A DNA stretch of 64,000 nt from NCBI GenBank assembly GCA_964388835.1, contig CAYMBZ010000003.1, positions 4,405 to 68,404 on the forward strand. The letters are read 5' to 3'. A program made the position numbers and the translations under genes. Shown one piece after another: positions 34,416-44,254 of the stretch. This DNA is from UBA1738 sp964388835. Its GTDB lineage: Bacteria > Bacillota > Clostridia > UBA1381. Positions within the stretch are counted from its first letter, which is position 1. Each line of letters opens with the position of its first letter. The notes beneath the pieces were generated by a model. The model worked only from the letters and a program-made list of their open reading frames with translations. It did no database searches and was not told the origin of the DNA.

Positions 34416-35804
34416 ATGAAAAAATTACTCAAGGTTACAGCACTTGTTATGAGTGCGGTTCTTGCCACTTCGGCACTTGCCGGCTGCGGCGGAAGCAAAA
34501 CATCGAACGGAAAGGTTCAGCTTTCGGTAGGAAGTTGGCCGGATAAAACAACCGATGAAAATGGATATGCGGCAAGACAGGAAATTGTTGCCAAGTTTAA
34601 TGAACAGTATCCCGATATTGAAATTATTCCGGATACATATGCTTTTTCGGCAGATACTTTCTATGCAAAGGCTGAGGGCGAAACACTTCCTGTTTTGTAT
34701 GAGGTGCCTTATACCGAAGCTGAAAAAGTTATCAAATTCGGATATGCTTCCGATATTACCGACGGATTTAAAAATGCGGGATTTTTTGATAATGTAAATG
34801 ATTTCGTTATGGATAAAATTTCTTCCGACGGAAAGGTTTACCTGATTCCGAACTCGGTTTATACATTGGGTCTTGCAATGAACATGGAAATAATGAAGGA
34901 AGCGGGCTATGTTGAAGCGGACGGAACACCGAAAGCTCCGAAAACATTTGATGAGCTGACCGAAATGTCTGTCAAGATTAAAGAAAAAACAGGCAAGCCG
35001 GGATTCATTTTTCCGACAACAAACAATGCGGGCGGTTGGTACTTCACGGTTCTCGGTTGGAACTTTGGCGCGGAGTTCATGAAAGAAATCGACGGAAAGT
35101 GGACAGCAACTTTCGATTCCGAGGAATGTGTAAACGCTTTGCAGTGGCTGAAGGATATGAAGTGGAAATACAACACTCTTCCGGAAACTACCCTTATCAA
35201 CAATTCCGACCTTATGAACAACTTCGGAAGCGGAAATGCGGCAATGTGCTTTGCATCCCCGTCTTTCATAAATATGTTCAACAGCCTCGGATTGGATAAG
35301 AACAGCATCGGATATTCAATCCTTCCGGCAGGTTCTAAGAGACATGTTACCATGATGGGCGGAAGCTATTTTGCACTTGCAAACAATGCAACACCGGAGC
35401 AGATTGATGCCGCATTTAAGTGGCTTGAGTTCAATGGAACAACAATGAACTTGACAGATGAAATCAAGGAAAACATCAGAAAAACATATCAATCAACGGC
35501 TGATGCGGACAGAATTGTCGGAATTAAGGACATCAATATCTGGAGCGATAATACAGAGTTCGTAAAATATAAGAACGAAGTTATTGACGAGCTGAGCAAT
35601 ATCGAGCCGAACCATGTTAAACTTTACAACGACAAGGGAAGCATCGAGTTCCAGGGTGAAGAGCCGGTTTGCGCACAGGATTTGTATGCGGCACTTGATT
35701 CCTGCATCCAGGAAGTTTTGACAAACAAAGATGCAGATTGTAAGACTGTTTTGGAAAAAGCAAATGCGGATTTCCAGAGAAACAGCCTTGATTACGAAAA
35801 TTAA
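34416..35804 (+). CDS. Sugar ABC transporter solute-binding lipoprotein (locus 2)
   Basis: 462 aa. The signal sequence ends in a lipobox (LAGC), with Cys near residue 23 as the lipid attachment site; a short Gly/Ser stretch follows. The mature part is a family 1 (CUT1) solute-binding protein, paralogous to 5776-7179 over its full length (for example EQIDAAFKWLEFNGTT and CIQEVLTNKDAD). AAGGAGG is 7-8 nt upstream. It should capture an oligosaccharide for the two permeases that follow. Confidence 0.92.
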   Translation: MKKLLKVTALVMSAVLATSALAGCGGSKTSNGKVQLSVGSWPDKTTDENGYAARQEIVAKFNEQYPDIEIIPDTYAFSADTFYAKAEGETLPVLYEVPYTEAEKVIKFGYASDITDGFKNAGFFDNVNDFVMDKISSDGKVYLIPNSVYTLGLAMNMEIMKEAGYVEADGTPKAPKTFDELTEMSVKIKEKTGKPGFIFPTTNNAGGWYFTVLGWNFGAEFMKEIDGKWTATFDSEECVNALQWLKDMKWKYNTLPETTLINNSDLMNNFGSGNAAMCFASPSFINMFNSLGLDKNSIGYSILPAGSKRHVTMMGGSYFALANNATPEQIDAAFKWLEFNGTTMNLTDEIKENIRKTYQSTADADRIVGIKDINIWSDNTEFVKYKNEVIDELSNIEPNHVKLYNDKGSIEFQGEEPVCAQDLYAALDSCIQEVLTNKDADCKTVLEKANADFQRNSLDYEN

Positions 35805-35833
35805 TTAAAATTCATCGAAAGTAAGGAAATAAA

Positions 35834-36754
35834 ATGAAAATACGAGCAATAAAGACTAAAAAGAAGAAAAAACTGTTAGGCTTTACAGGTTCGGACGCGG
35901 GGGCGTGGCTGTTGCTGCTCCCCTTCGTTATCGGACTGATTGTATTCGGCATTATCCCAAAAGTTCAGGGAATATACTGGTCGTTTTTTAACATGAACGG
36001 TTATCAGGTAAAGGATTTTGTAGGTCTTGAAAACTATAAACGTGTTGTTACCGACACCGCGTTTGTGCAGACTCTCGGTAATACTTTTAAATATGTTTTC
36101 TGGTCGCTTATCTTGGGATACGGCTTGCCGATAGTTTTGGCGATTTTATTGAACGAAATGGTGAAATTCCGAAATACATTGAGAGTTTTTGTGTATTTCC
36201 CATGTATCTTGCCCGGAGTGGCAATCAGCATGCTCTGGTATTTTATGTATTATCCGGATGCAAGCGGACTTTTAAACACACTGCTGTCTTATATAGGCGT
36301 TGAGCCTTATGTTTGGCTTCAGGATTCAAGGTGGACAATATTCTTTATTATATTAAGCTCAACATGGAGCGGTGCCGGCGGAACGGCAATTTATTACTTC
36401 TCGGCTTTGCAAGGCGTAAACCGTGAGCTGTATGAAGCGGCGCTGATTGACGGCGCAGGATTTTTCGCAAGATTGAGAACCGTAACATTCCCGCATATTT
36501 CGGGAATTGCACTGCTTTTTGTCGTAAGACAGATTATGTCGGTGTTCTCAATTATGGAACAGCCGATGCAGATGACTGGCGGCGGCCCCAACAATGCATC
36601 GATGTCTTTGGGACTATTGTCGTACAGATACGGATTTGTTAACATTAAGCCGCAGCTTGCCATGGCTGTAGGTGTGATTATGTTCCTTATAATAGGTGTG
36701 GTTACTTGCTTCTATTATATATTGAATAAAAAAGTGGAAGAAAATCAGATGTAA
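35834..36754 (+). CDS. Sugar ABC transporter permease, LplB/YesP type (locus 2)
   Basis: 306 aa, Lys-rich N-terminus (TKKKKK), six hydrophobic segments, EAA loop EAALIDGAGFFARLRTVTFP and TGGGPNNASMSLG. Paralogue of 7194-8108. Preceded by AAGTAAGGAA. It forms the importer with the next gene. Confidence 0.93.
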   Translation: MKIRAIKTKKKKKLLGFTGSDAGAWLLLLPFVIGLIVFGIIPKVQGIYWSFFNMNGYQVKDFVGLENYKRVVTDTAFVQTLGNTFKYVFWSLILGYGLPIVLAILLNEMVKFRNTLRVFVYFPCILPGVAISMLWYFMYYPDASGLLNTLLSYIGVEPYVWLQDSRWTIFFIILSSTWSGAGGTAIYYFSALQGVNRELYEAALIDGAGFFARLRTVTFPHISGIALLFVVRQIMSVFSIMEQPMQMTGGGPNNASMSLGLLSYRYGFVNIKPQLAMAVGVIMFLIIGVVTCFYYILNKKVEENQM

Positions 36755-36769
36755 GGAGGTACGCGAAAA

Positions 36770-37645
36770 ATGAAAATGTTTGAAAATATGGATAAAGGTG
36801 TACTGACTACATCGGATATGAAAAAGACGAAATACAAAATTTTATATTTCGCTATGTGCGCATGTATGTTTTTATGGTGCTTGATAATTTTAATCCCGGT
36901 TGTGTGGCTTTGTCTTTCGGGATTTAAGGATGCTTCGGAAGTGTATTCCACATCCTCAAGCTTTTTTCCGAAAACAATCAAGCTGTCAAAAATCATTGAT
37001 GTGTGGAATGAGATGAAATACTATCAGTATTACATAAATACCTTTATATTTGCCGGCGGATGCGTTATTGCGGATGTGGTGATTTCTGGTATTACGGGAT
37101 ACGTTTTCTCAAGACTTAAGCCAAAGGGAAGCAAGACGCTGTACAACATCTGTTTTGCACTTATGCTTCTTCCGGGAAATATGAGTACGGTGCCGGTTTA
37201 TATGCTCATTAAAAATATGGGACTTTTAAACAGCTATGTTCCGATTTGGATGATGTCGGCAATAAATATATTTGACGTGTTCCTCTTTAAGAGCTTCTTT
37301 GACGGAATATCCGAATCATTGATAGAGGCGGCAAAGATTGACGGTGCATCCAACATCAGAATTTTCTGGAAAATAATTATACCGCTGTCTGTTCCTATAT
37401 TTATAGTAGTTGCGGTATTTGCATTTAATGCACAGATGAGCTCATTCTTCTGGCCGTATTTGTTAATACAGGATGACACAAAGACAGTTTTGGGTGTACA
37501 AATATACAAATTAAAAACATCGGCTTATACAATTGACTACCAGATGCTTGCACTTCTGTTCTCAATGATACCGCAGGTTATAATATTTGCGATTTTCCAG
37601 AAACAGATTGTCGGCGGAGTGAATGTCGGTGGAGTGAAAGGATAA
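36770..37645 (+). CDS. Sugar ABC transporter permease, LplC/YesQ type (locus 2)
   Basis: 291 aa, six predicted membrane segments, EAA loop EAAKIDGASNIRIFWKIIIP and the C-terminus FQKQIVGGVNVGGVKG. AAGGAGG lies upstream of the ATG. Paralogue of 8131-9015. Its stop is only 4 bp from the next start, so the SLH gene is co-translated with the transporter. No ATPase gene is nearby. Confidence 0.93.
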   Translation: MKMFENMDKGVLTTSDMKKTKYKILYFAMCACMFLWCLIILIPVVWLCLSGFKDASEVYSTSSSFFPKTIKLSKIIDVWNEMKYYQYYINTFIFAGGCVIADVVISGITGYVFSRLKPKGSKTLYNICFALMLLPGNMSTVPVYMLIKNMGLLNSYVPIWMMSAINIFDVFLFKSFFDGISESLIEAAKIDGASNIRIFWKIIIPLSVPIFIVVAVFAFNAQMSSFFWPYLLIQDDTKTVLGVQIYKLKTSAYTIDYQMLALLFSMIPQVIIFAIFQKQIVGGVNVGGVKG

Positions 37646-37649
37646 GATT

Positions 37650-39275
37650 ATGATTAAAAATGTGTTTACGAAATCAGCTTCCGCACTGCTTGCACTGAGC
37701 ATGGCGGGAACGGCAACGGCTTTCGCGGATGCGGACAGCGTTTTTATCGGTAGCGGTAATATTGAAATTACCGAGGATTACGGAAGCAGACTTGCGGACA
37801 AAAAGATTACAATTTCCGTAACAGACGGAGATTATGACTACACCGATGCCGCAACGTGGAGTAATCCAAACAGCGCAAAAATTAAATATTTCGGTAACGG
37901 CGTAACGGATACCGACGGAAAAATCACATTTAATTTGAACCTGACGGATAACGGTATATATAATGTATATCTTGCCTGTGAGGGTGAGACCGAAATAAAG
38001 GAATACAGAATTGAGTATACCAACCAAGCAAACCACGAAGGTGCGCTTGCATTGTTTAATCAGTATTGTAAAGACCGCGACGAGGCAAGTCTTAAGAGTC
38101 TTCTTGAATCACAAATTGAGGATTTGAGAGTTTATACGGACTTTAATGTAACGGCTGATTTCGGAAATGTGGCAAAGCTTGTAATAGCTCACAGAAACGG
38201 CTCGGCGGTTGCAATGAGCGGTGATGAAGCAAAGGGACTTTTGGAGGAAGCAATCTGCGCAGACGTCTTAAACAGCGGAGCAATGACCGATGTTGCGGCG
38301 GCGGAAGAATGGCTCGGTATGAAGAATGTGGGAGCTGAAAAATATTATAAAGCTTCAAATTCCGCGGCAATAACTTCCATGATGCGCACAAGTACAATCA
38401 CAAGTATTTCGGATTATGAAAAGCGCTTGACCGAATCAATTTTGACAACCGCAATCAATACAAGTGACGGAACGGCGGTTATTCAAAATATTCTGACGGA
38501 TTTCAAGACAAAGTACGGTATAACAAAAGCTATCACAAACAATTTGTGCTCGGCTATTGCAAATCATGGAAACTTCTCCGATTTTAACGCAGTTTTAAGC
38601 TTCGTTTCATCATATGTTGAGACAGGCTATACACCCGCAGGCGGAGGCGGAGGTGGCGGAAACGGAGGCGGCGGAAACGTTATAGCACCTCCTTCATCGT
38701 TACAGACAAATCAAAATGTTGAAACAACAATATTCGATGATGTACCGAAGGAACACTGGGCGGCAAATGCCATAAGAGAACTTTATTACAAGAGTATCGT
38801 TTCGGGAAAAACCGAGACTGAGTTCTGCCCGAACGACAATGTTAAGAGGGAAGAGTTTGTAAAAATGCTTGTTGAAGCGTTCGGCTTCAATCTGGTAAAT
38901 GACGGATTTGAACTTGACGACGTTAAGTCGACCGATTGGTATTACGATTCGGTTAAAACGGCATATGCCGCAAGTATCGTAACAGGTACATCGGAAACAA
39001 CTTTCGGTGCGGGACAGCTCATAACAAGACAGGATATGTCGGTTATGATTAAGAATGCACTCGCTATGGCAGATATAACGCTTGAAGCTAAGCAGGAAGC
39101 GATAGAATTTGCGGACGGCGGCAATATTGCCGGATACGCAAAAGAGGCTATTGAATACTTGCAGACGGCGCAGGTTATTTCCGGATATCCGGACAATACC
39201 TTTAACCCGACCGGTAATGCCACAAGAGCCGAGGCGGCAGGCATTATCTATCGACTTTTAGAGTACATAAAATAG
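37650..39275 (+). CDS. S-layer protein with three C-terminal SLH domains (locus 2)
   Basis: 541 aa; signal peptide to about residue 26 (AFA|D). An N-terminal Ig-like domain (about 30-125), a helical middle, a Gly-rich linker (AGGGGGGGNGGGGN) and three SLH repeats (about 355-541: TIFDDVPKEHWAANAI; DWYYDSVKTAYAASIVTG; GYAKEAIEYLQTAQVISGYP). Same layout as 19968-21602. It should bind wall polymer through the SLH part and expose its N-terminal half. No enzymatic motif. Encoded directly behind the permeases, so it is made together with the transporter. Confidence 0.87.
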   Translation: MIKNVFTKSASALLALSMAGTATAFADADSVFIGSGNIEITEDYGSRLADKKITISVTDGDYDYTDAATWSNPNSAKIKYFGNGVTDTDGKITFNLNLTDNGIYNVYLACEGETEIKEYRIEYTNQANHEGALALFNQYCKDRDEASLKSLLESQIEDLRVYTDFNVTADFGNVAKLVIAHRNGSAVAMSGDEAKGLLEEAICADVLNSGAMTDVAAAEEWLGMKNVGAEKYYKASNSAAITSMMRTSTITSISDYEKRLTESILTTAINTSDGTAVIQNILTDFKTKYGITKAITNNLCSAIANHGNFSDFNAVLSFVSSYVETGYTPAGGGGGGGNGGGGNVIAPPSSLQTNQNVETTIFDDVPKEHWAANAIRELYYKSIVSGKTETEFCPNDNVKREEFVKMLVEAFGFNLVNDGFELDDVKSTDWYYDSVKTAYAASIVTGTSETTFGAGQLITRQDMSVMIKNALAMADITLEAKQEAIEFADGGNIAGYAKEAIEYLQTAQVISGYPDNTFNPTGNATRAEAAGIIYRLLEYIK

Positions 39276-39290
39276 AAAGGATAACAGAGT

Positions 39291-41990
39291 ATGAAAAAAA
39301 TATTAAGCTTGTTATTGTGCGTAAGCTTTATGTTTAGTTCAATCGCGGTGAGAGCAGAGGAAGAAGCCGTTGAGGCGGACTACAACACCAAGGAAATAAC
39401 AATTCTGCGTGACATCGGAGTTCTTCCGGATGGAAACGAATATGAATTGGATAAAAAGGTAACCCGTGCGGAATTTGCCGATTATGTTGCGAAATTTTTC
39501 TGTGGTATCGCAGGTGAAAAGAGAAAGTATTATAAGGATGTTTCACTTGATTACTGGGCTTTGGACGGCATCAATTACTTGGTTGAAGCCGGATATGTAA
39601 CGGTCGGTGCAGACGCACAGTTTAATCCGGAAAGAACGATATCTCTTGCGGAAGCTTGTAAAATTCTTTTAAGCGCAACCGGATATGAGGTTGCCGCGGA
39701 AGCAAACGGCGGTTATCCCACAGGCTATGTTAATGTAGCAACGAGTGAAAAAATCGTTCCGCCGATTGAAAATATGCAGGAGCTGAAGCTCAGCGAAGTA
39801 ATCAAACTGATTTACAACGCGGCGGATATGGATATATATTCACGCGGATTTACCGTAACAGGCGGACATTACAAGAAACAAAAGGACGAAACCCTTTTCG
39901 CAAAATATCATGATATATATACAGAGGACGGTACTGCAACATCGGTGTATGGTGCAAACTTACCGGATTCGCCTATTGCAAAAAGCGGAACCGCTTATAT
40001 TGACAACACCGAATACAGCGTTGGCGAGGGTGTAATTTCAGACGATAATTTTGCTCAGTATTCGGAATATGTTTACCGCGATAACGGTGATGACAATCTT
40101 GAGCTTTTGTACATAGCACCCAAAAAACAGCATGAGGAGATAAATATTCCATCAGACAACATAAAGGAATTTGACGCCTCAACATATGCTTTAAAGTATT
40201 ATTCAAACAGCGAAAAGACAAGACTTAAGAGTGAGGATTTGCCGAGAGGTATAACGGTTATATATAACGGAAGTCAGCATACAGAGGGTATTTCCACAAT
40301 ACTTGACAGCTTTGCGAACGGAACACGCCGCGGAAACCTCAGACTTATCGATATGGACCGTAACGGCGCATATGATATAGCGGTAATCAAGAGCTATAAG
40401 GCAATGAATATCGGATATATCAATTCCGAACTGACGGAAATATACAATAAGGCAAACAAAAACGAAACCATCAAAACAGATGATTATGATGTTGTACGTA
40501 TGTTTGACGCCGAGGGCAATGAGACCGTTATGACAGCTTCTTTGCCGCAGGTAATAAGCGTTGCGGCTTCTGTTGATAAAAAATATTTGGAAATCATTAC
40601 CGTTTCCGAAACAAATACAGGTGTTTTGGGCATGCTTGATAAGGCTGAGAAGGTAATAGTATTTGATGGCGAAGAATACAATTTAGACCCGCAGCTACTT
40701 AACGAAAATTATAAGAGCGGCGAAAAGTATTCCTTTAAGGTGGATAAATTCGGATATGTTGTATACTTCAGCGTGGACAGTGATTCATTTGTTGCGGGAT
40801 ATCTTACCAGAATCAAGCACACCGGAGATGACGGCGACATCCTCTTCAGAGTATTTGACGAAGCCGGCAAAATGCATGAATATGCGTTGGCTGAAAAGGT
40901 AAGAATTGACGGTACTCCGAGAAAAACCGAGGAGCCGGCAACAATCTTTGATTCAATCCCGACAAGTTCCGGATTGTTGGGTCTTAACTATACGGAGCAG
41001 GACGGAGTTTATAAGGTAACCGTGGCAAGACAGATTATCCGCTATAAGCTGAATAATGAAGAAAAAATCAAGGAAATCGATACATTCTATTGTGATACAA
41101 AAAGAGAGGACAAGGAAACCACATTAAGACGTATGCTGGACGGAAACACCTCATATGCGCTTAACTGGGGACTGCAATCCTTTGAGCTGACCGGAGTTAT
41201 TTGGGACAGAGCAAAGACAGTATGCTTCCGTGTTCCGATGCCGGATTCGAACGGAAAGATTATAGTAAACGACAGAGAAATCGCGGATACCGATGATTTG
41301 TACTCAATCAATGAGAACTTTGACCATGATAAAAAATACTATCTTGAAGCATATTCTTATGACGGCGAGAACATGTGTGCCGATGTGTTGGTAAACAGAG
41401 CCGAGCCGCAGAAAGATGACTACAACGCGATTATTGTTGACAAAGTATCAACCGAGCTTAATTCGGATGATGAGCCGATTACAACAATTTCAGGTTACCA
41501 ATCGGGCGGAGCGGTTAAGATGAAGGTAGACAGCGCTGTCTCGGTAAGCGGAATTAAGTGCGGAGATATCATCAGAATCTATAAAAACCAGGCTCTGGGC
41601 ACAATAACCAAGCTAACAAAGGTTTTTGATGCGGAAACAAAGACATTTACAAATGCTCCGTCAACAAACAAAAACTGGTATATATGTGCAAACCCGGCAA
41701 AACCGTCATATTCGGATTTGAGAAACCAGTATTTCAACCTCATTAACGGATATGCAAATAAGATTTCGGGAAGCGTAATGAGTCTGTCATATGAATACGG
41801 AAATACAAGTGATTTGACAATAATGGTTAAGGCGCCGGTAGTGGTTTACAATTCCGCAGAGCCTAAGAACAAAATCACTGTGGGAAGTCTTGCGGATATC
41901 ATGGATTACGAGCACACCGGCTTGAACTGTTCATTTGTTGTCGTACCTTCAAGTTCCGGCTCACCGTCTTGCATATTTGTTTATAATTAA
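39291..41990 (+). CDS. Large cell-surface protein with N-terminal SLH domains (locus 2)
   Basis: 899 aa; signal peptide to about residue 22 (VRA|E). SLH-type sequence at about 30-190 (VTRAEFADYVAKFF; YYKDVSLDYWALDGINYLVE; FNPERTISLAEACKILL). The remaining 700 residues are beta-rich, of unknown function, and colinear with the two locus 1 paralogues. A segment near residue 363 (IDMDRNGAYDIAV) has the D.D.NG..D spacing of a calcium-binding loop. No catalytic motif recognised. Starts 15 bp after the other SLH gene. Confidence 0.75.
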   Translation: MKKILSLLLCVSFMFSSIAVRAEEEAVEADYNTKEITILRDIGVLPDGNEYELDKKVTRAEFADYVAKFFCGIAGEKRKYYKDVSLDYWALDGINYLVEAGYVTVGADAQFNPERTISLAEACKILLSATGYEVAAEANGGYPTGYVNVATSEKIVPPIENMQELKLSEVIKLIYNAADMDIYSRGFTVTGGHYKKQKDETLFAKYHDIYTEDGTATSVYGANLPDSPIAKSGTAYIDNTEYSVGEGVISDDNFAQYSEYVYRDNGDDNLELLYIAPKKQHEEINIPSDNIKEFDASTYALKYYSNSEKTRLKSEDLPRGITVIYNGSQHTEGISTILDSFANGTRRGNLRLIDMDRNGAYDIAVIKSYKAMNIGYINSELTEIYNKANKNETIKTDDYDVVRMFDAEGNETVMTASLPQVISVAASVDKKYLEIITVSETNTGVLGMLDKAEKVIVFDGEEYNLDPQLLNENYKSGEKYSFKVDKFGYVVYFSVDSDSFVAGYLTRIKHTGDDGDILFRVFDEAGKMHEYALAEKVRIDGTPRKTEEPATIFDSIPTSSGLLGLNYTEQDGVYKVTVARQIIRYKLNNEEKIKEIDTFYCDTKREDKETTLRRMLDGNTSYALNWGLQSFELTGVIWDRAKTVCFRVPMPDSNGKIIVNDREIADTDDLYSINENFDHDKKYYLEAYSYDGENMCADVLVNRAEPQKDDYNAIIVDKVSTELNSDDEPITTISGYQSGGAVKMKVDSAVSVSGIKCGDIIRIYKNQALGTITKLTKVFDAETKTFTNAPSTNKNWYICANPAKPSYSDLRNQYFNLINGYANKISGSVMSLSYEYGNTSDLTIMVKAPVVVYNSAEPKNKITVGSLADIMDYEHTGLNCSFVVVPSSSGSPSCIFVYN

Positions 41991-42001
41991 GGAGACTAAT
42001 A

Positions 42002-44242
42002 ATGACAAAAATCAAAAAAAGCATATGTATGCTGATAAGTGCCGTAATGCTGTTTGCCGGTGTTGTACCGATTATGGCGGCGGAGAACGGCGTTGGTATC
42101 ACAATCGGGTCGGAGAAGGTGGGCAACATCTTCTTCGGCGATGAAGAAGCAAAGTTTGATGTGGTATTTAAAAACACCTCCGGTACCGATAAGGATATTA
42201 CGGCGACATATTCGGTTTACAAATATGACAATACGATGAAAGCCGTTTTAAGTAGTACCAATAACAGAAAAATTCATATAAATGCCGGCGAGAAATTTAC
42301 CGATACAATAGCGCCGGAGGCAAAGGAATACGCATTGTATAAGCTTGAGGTTAAGGTAGGCACCGAGATAACGTGTGCGGACTTCTCAAGAGCCGTAAGA
42401 AGCAACAACACAAACCCCACACTGGGTGTTTCGGCGCATTTAACCACTGTCGGAGATATTCATAACAGCCTTATGCTGGTAAATGCCGCAGGTATATCGA
42501 ATTTGCGTGACGATTTCAGATGGAACGAAATTGAAAAAACAAAGGGCGATGTAAAGCTTACAAGCAGAATGAAAACACTGATTTTGAATGCCGAAAGCTA
42601 CGGAATAGACATTCTCCCTGTGATTTACGGTTGGAACTCACTTTATCAAAATGATACTAATAGTTTTGTAACCGATGCAGATGCGATAAAGAGCTACGGA
42701 GTTTATCTGAAAAAGCTGATGCAGACGGATGAGTTTAAAAACTATATTAATAATGTAGAAATTCTGAACGAACCCGATTGTGCGAAGATTCCGGGATATG
42801 AAGCAACCGACGGAACAGCCGCATCAAACAAAGCGCGCGGTGCAGCATACGCCACGATTCTTAAGGAAGCTTACACGGCAATCAAGGACGTAAAGCCGTC
42901 GGTTACGGTAGGTGCATTTTCAACCTGTTCGGTAAATACCGAGGGCACAAAGCAGTTTGTGCAGGCGGTGTTGGACAATTTGGATGCGAAGTATTTTGAT
43001 GCGGTAACAGAGCACCCATATTTCGGAAGCGGTTATACCGACGAGCAGCATAAAACATACCGTTACGGTACTTTGATTAAAAGTCTGGGAGATTATCACG
43101 GACTTTTTACCGGTAAATTTGCGAACAGTACGAGATGGCATACCGAATACGGCTCAACGACAGCCGATGACGGAGGAAAAGGCTTCTCGGTTGCAAATCA
43201 GTACGAGCAGGCGGTGAAAGCAATCAGAGCATACAACACAATTAAGCGGTACAGCTTCTCAGATAAACTTTATCTGTACTGCCTTGCAAACAACGGCTCA
43301 AACGAAACAGCTACGGCAGATAACTACGGAATGTTGAGAGCGCACAATTACGAAACACCGTATGCGGCAAAAGCGACATATCTTGCTGTAGCCAATATGA
43401 ACAACATTTTGGGAAATGCAACGGAATGTATCACCGTTTCCGACGGAACGGACAGCTCTTTCATAACAAAGTACACTGCCGACGACCGCGAAGTGTACAT
43501 GATGTACTGCGAAAAGGGCAAAACCATGAAAAAAGCATACACACTGCCCTCCGGAGTAACTTTCTATGACCTTTACGGAAACAAGCTGGACAATGTTTAT
43601 ACAGGCGGCAAATGCTCTTTGACAGAAGCGCCGATTTATGCGGTGATTGGTGAGGCACTGACTTCCGCAAAGGAGATTGAGAACTTCAAAATTACAGGAA
43701 GTGTGCCGTCAGGCGCAGAGGGCAAAATGGTAACTCTTTCAGTTACCGAGGGAGATATTGAATTTGATGAAGTGAGCGCTGAAAATATGATTTACATTGA
43801 TCAGCAGTTCACCGAGCAATACGGCAGATTTGAATTCGACATAGTGCTTGATACAAGCAAGAATTATACAGCTTATGTTGTATCTTCGGACGATACCACA
43901 CCGGTTTGCTTGAAACTTTCGGCTGAATCCGCGAAGAATATCGAGCTTGAGCTGTATACGGGAATTTCAAAAATCAAAAACGTGTCGGTAAGTACCGATG
44001 AGCTATCAAAAGCGTATGCAAAGGTTACCTACAACGATACCGGAGTAAAAGGCGGTAAGCTTTATCTTGCAATCTACAACGGCAAAAAGCTTGTAGGCAC
44101 AAAAATTGCCGATTCCGCGGCGGGTGAAGAAAAAGTTGACCTATCGGGAATAGCAGTAACAAGCTATGATAATATCAAGCTTATGCTTTGGGATAAAACA
44201 AATGGTATGATACCGCTGTGCGACGTTTTGGACATAAAATAA
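42002..44242 (+). CDS. Secreted clan GH-A-like hydrolase (locus 2, 746 aa)
   Basis: Signal peptide to about residue 25 (IMAA). An Ig-like domain (about 28-135) precedes a TIM-barrel region (about 140-510) with candidate catalytic Glu257 in ILNEPD and Glu382 in WHTEYGST. A barrel-associated beta region follows, then Ig-like sequence and the shared C-terminal beta module (about 655-746, ending IKLMLWDKTNGMIPLCD). GH39 or a neighbouring family is likely. Counterpart of 17023-19952, and this copy shows what the intact C-terminus should look like. No SLH or LPXTG anchor. Confidence 0.8.
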   Translation: MTKIKKSICMLISAVMLFAGVVPIMAAENGVGITIGSEKVGNIFFGDEEAKFDVVFKNTSGTDKDITATYSVYKYDNTMKAVLSSTNNRKIHINAGEKFTDTIAPEAKEYALYKLEVKVGTEITCADFSRAVRSNNTNPTLGVSAHLTTVGDIHNSLMLVNAAGISNLRDDFRWNEIEKTKGDVKLTSRMKTLILNAESYGIDILPVIYGWNSLYQNDTNSFVTDADAIKSYGVYLKKLMQTDEFKNYINNVEILNEPDCAKIPGYEATDGTAASNKARGAAYATILKEAYTAIKDVKPSVTVGAFSTCSVNTEGTKQFVQAVLDNLDAKYFDAVTEHPYFGSGYTDEQHKTYRYGTLIKSLGDYHGLFTGKFANSTRWHTEYGSTTADDGGKGFSVANQYEQAVKAIRAYNTIKRYSFSDKLYLYCLANNGSNETATADNYGMLRAHNYETPYAAKATYLAVANMNNILGNATECITVSDGTDSSFITKYTADDREVYMMYCEKGKTMKKAYTLPSGVTFYDLYGNKLDNVYTGGKCSLTEAPIYAVIGEALTSAKEIENFKITGSVPSGAEGKMVTLSVTEGDIEFDEVSAENMIYIDQQFTEQYGRFEFDIVLDTSKNYTAYVVSSDDTTPVCLKLSAESAKNIELELYTGISKIKNVSVSTDELSKAYAKVTYNDTGVKGGKLYLAIYNGKKLVGTKIADSAAGEEKVDLSGIAVTSYDNIKLMLWDKTNGMIPLCDVLDIK

Positions 44243-44254
44243 GGAGGCAGTGTT

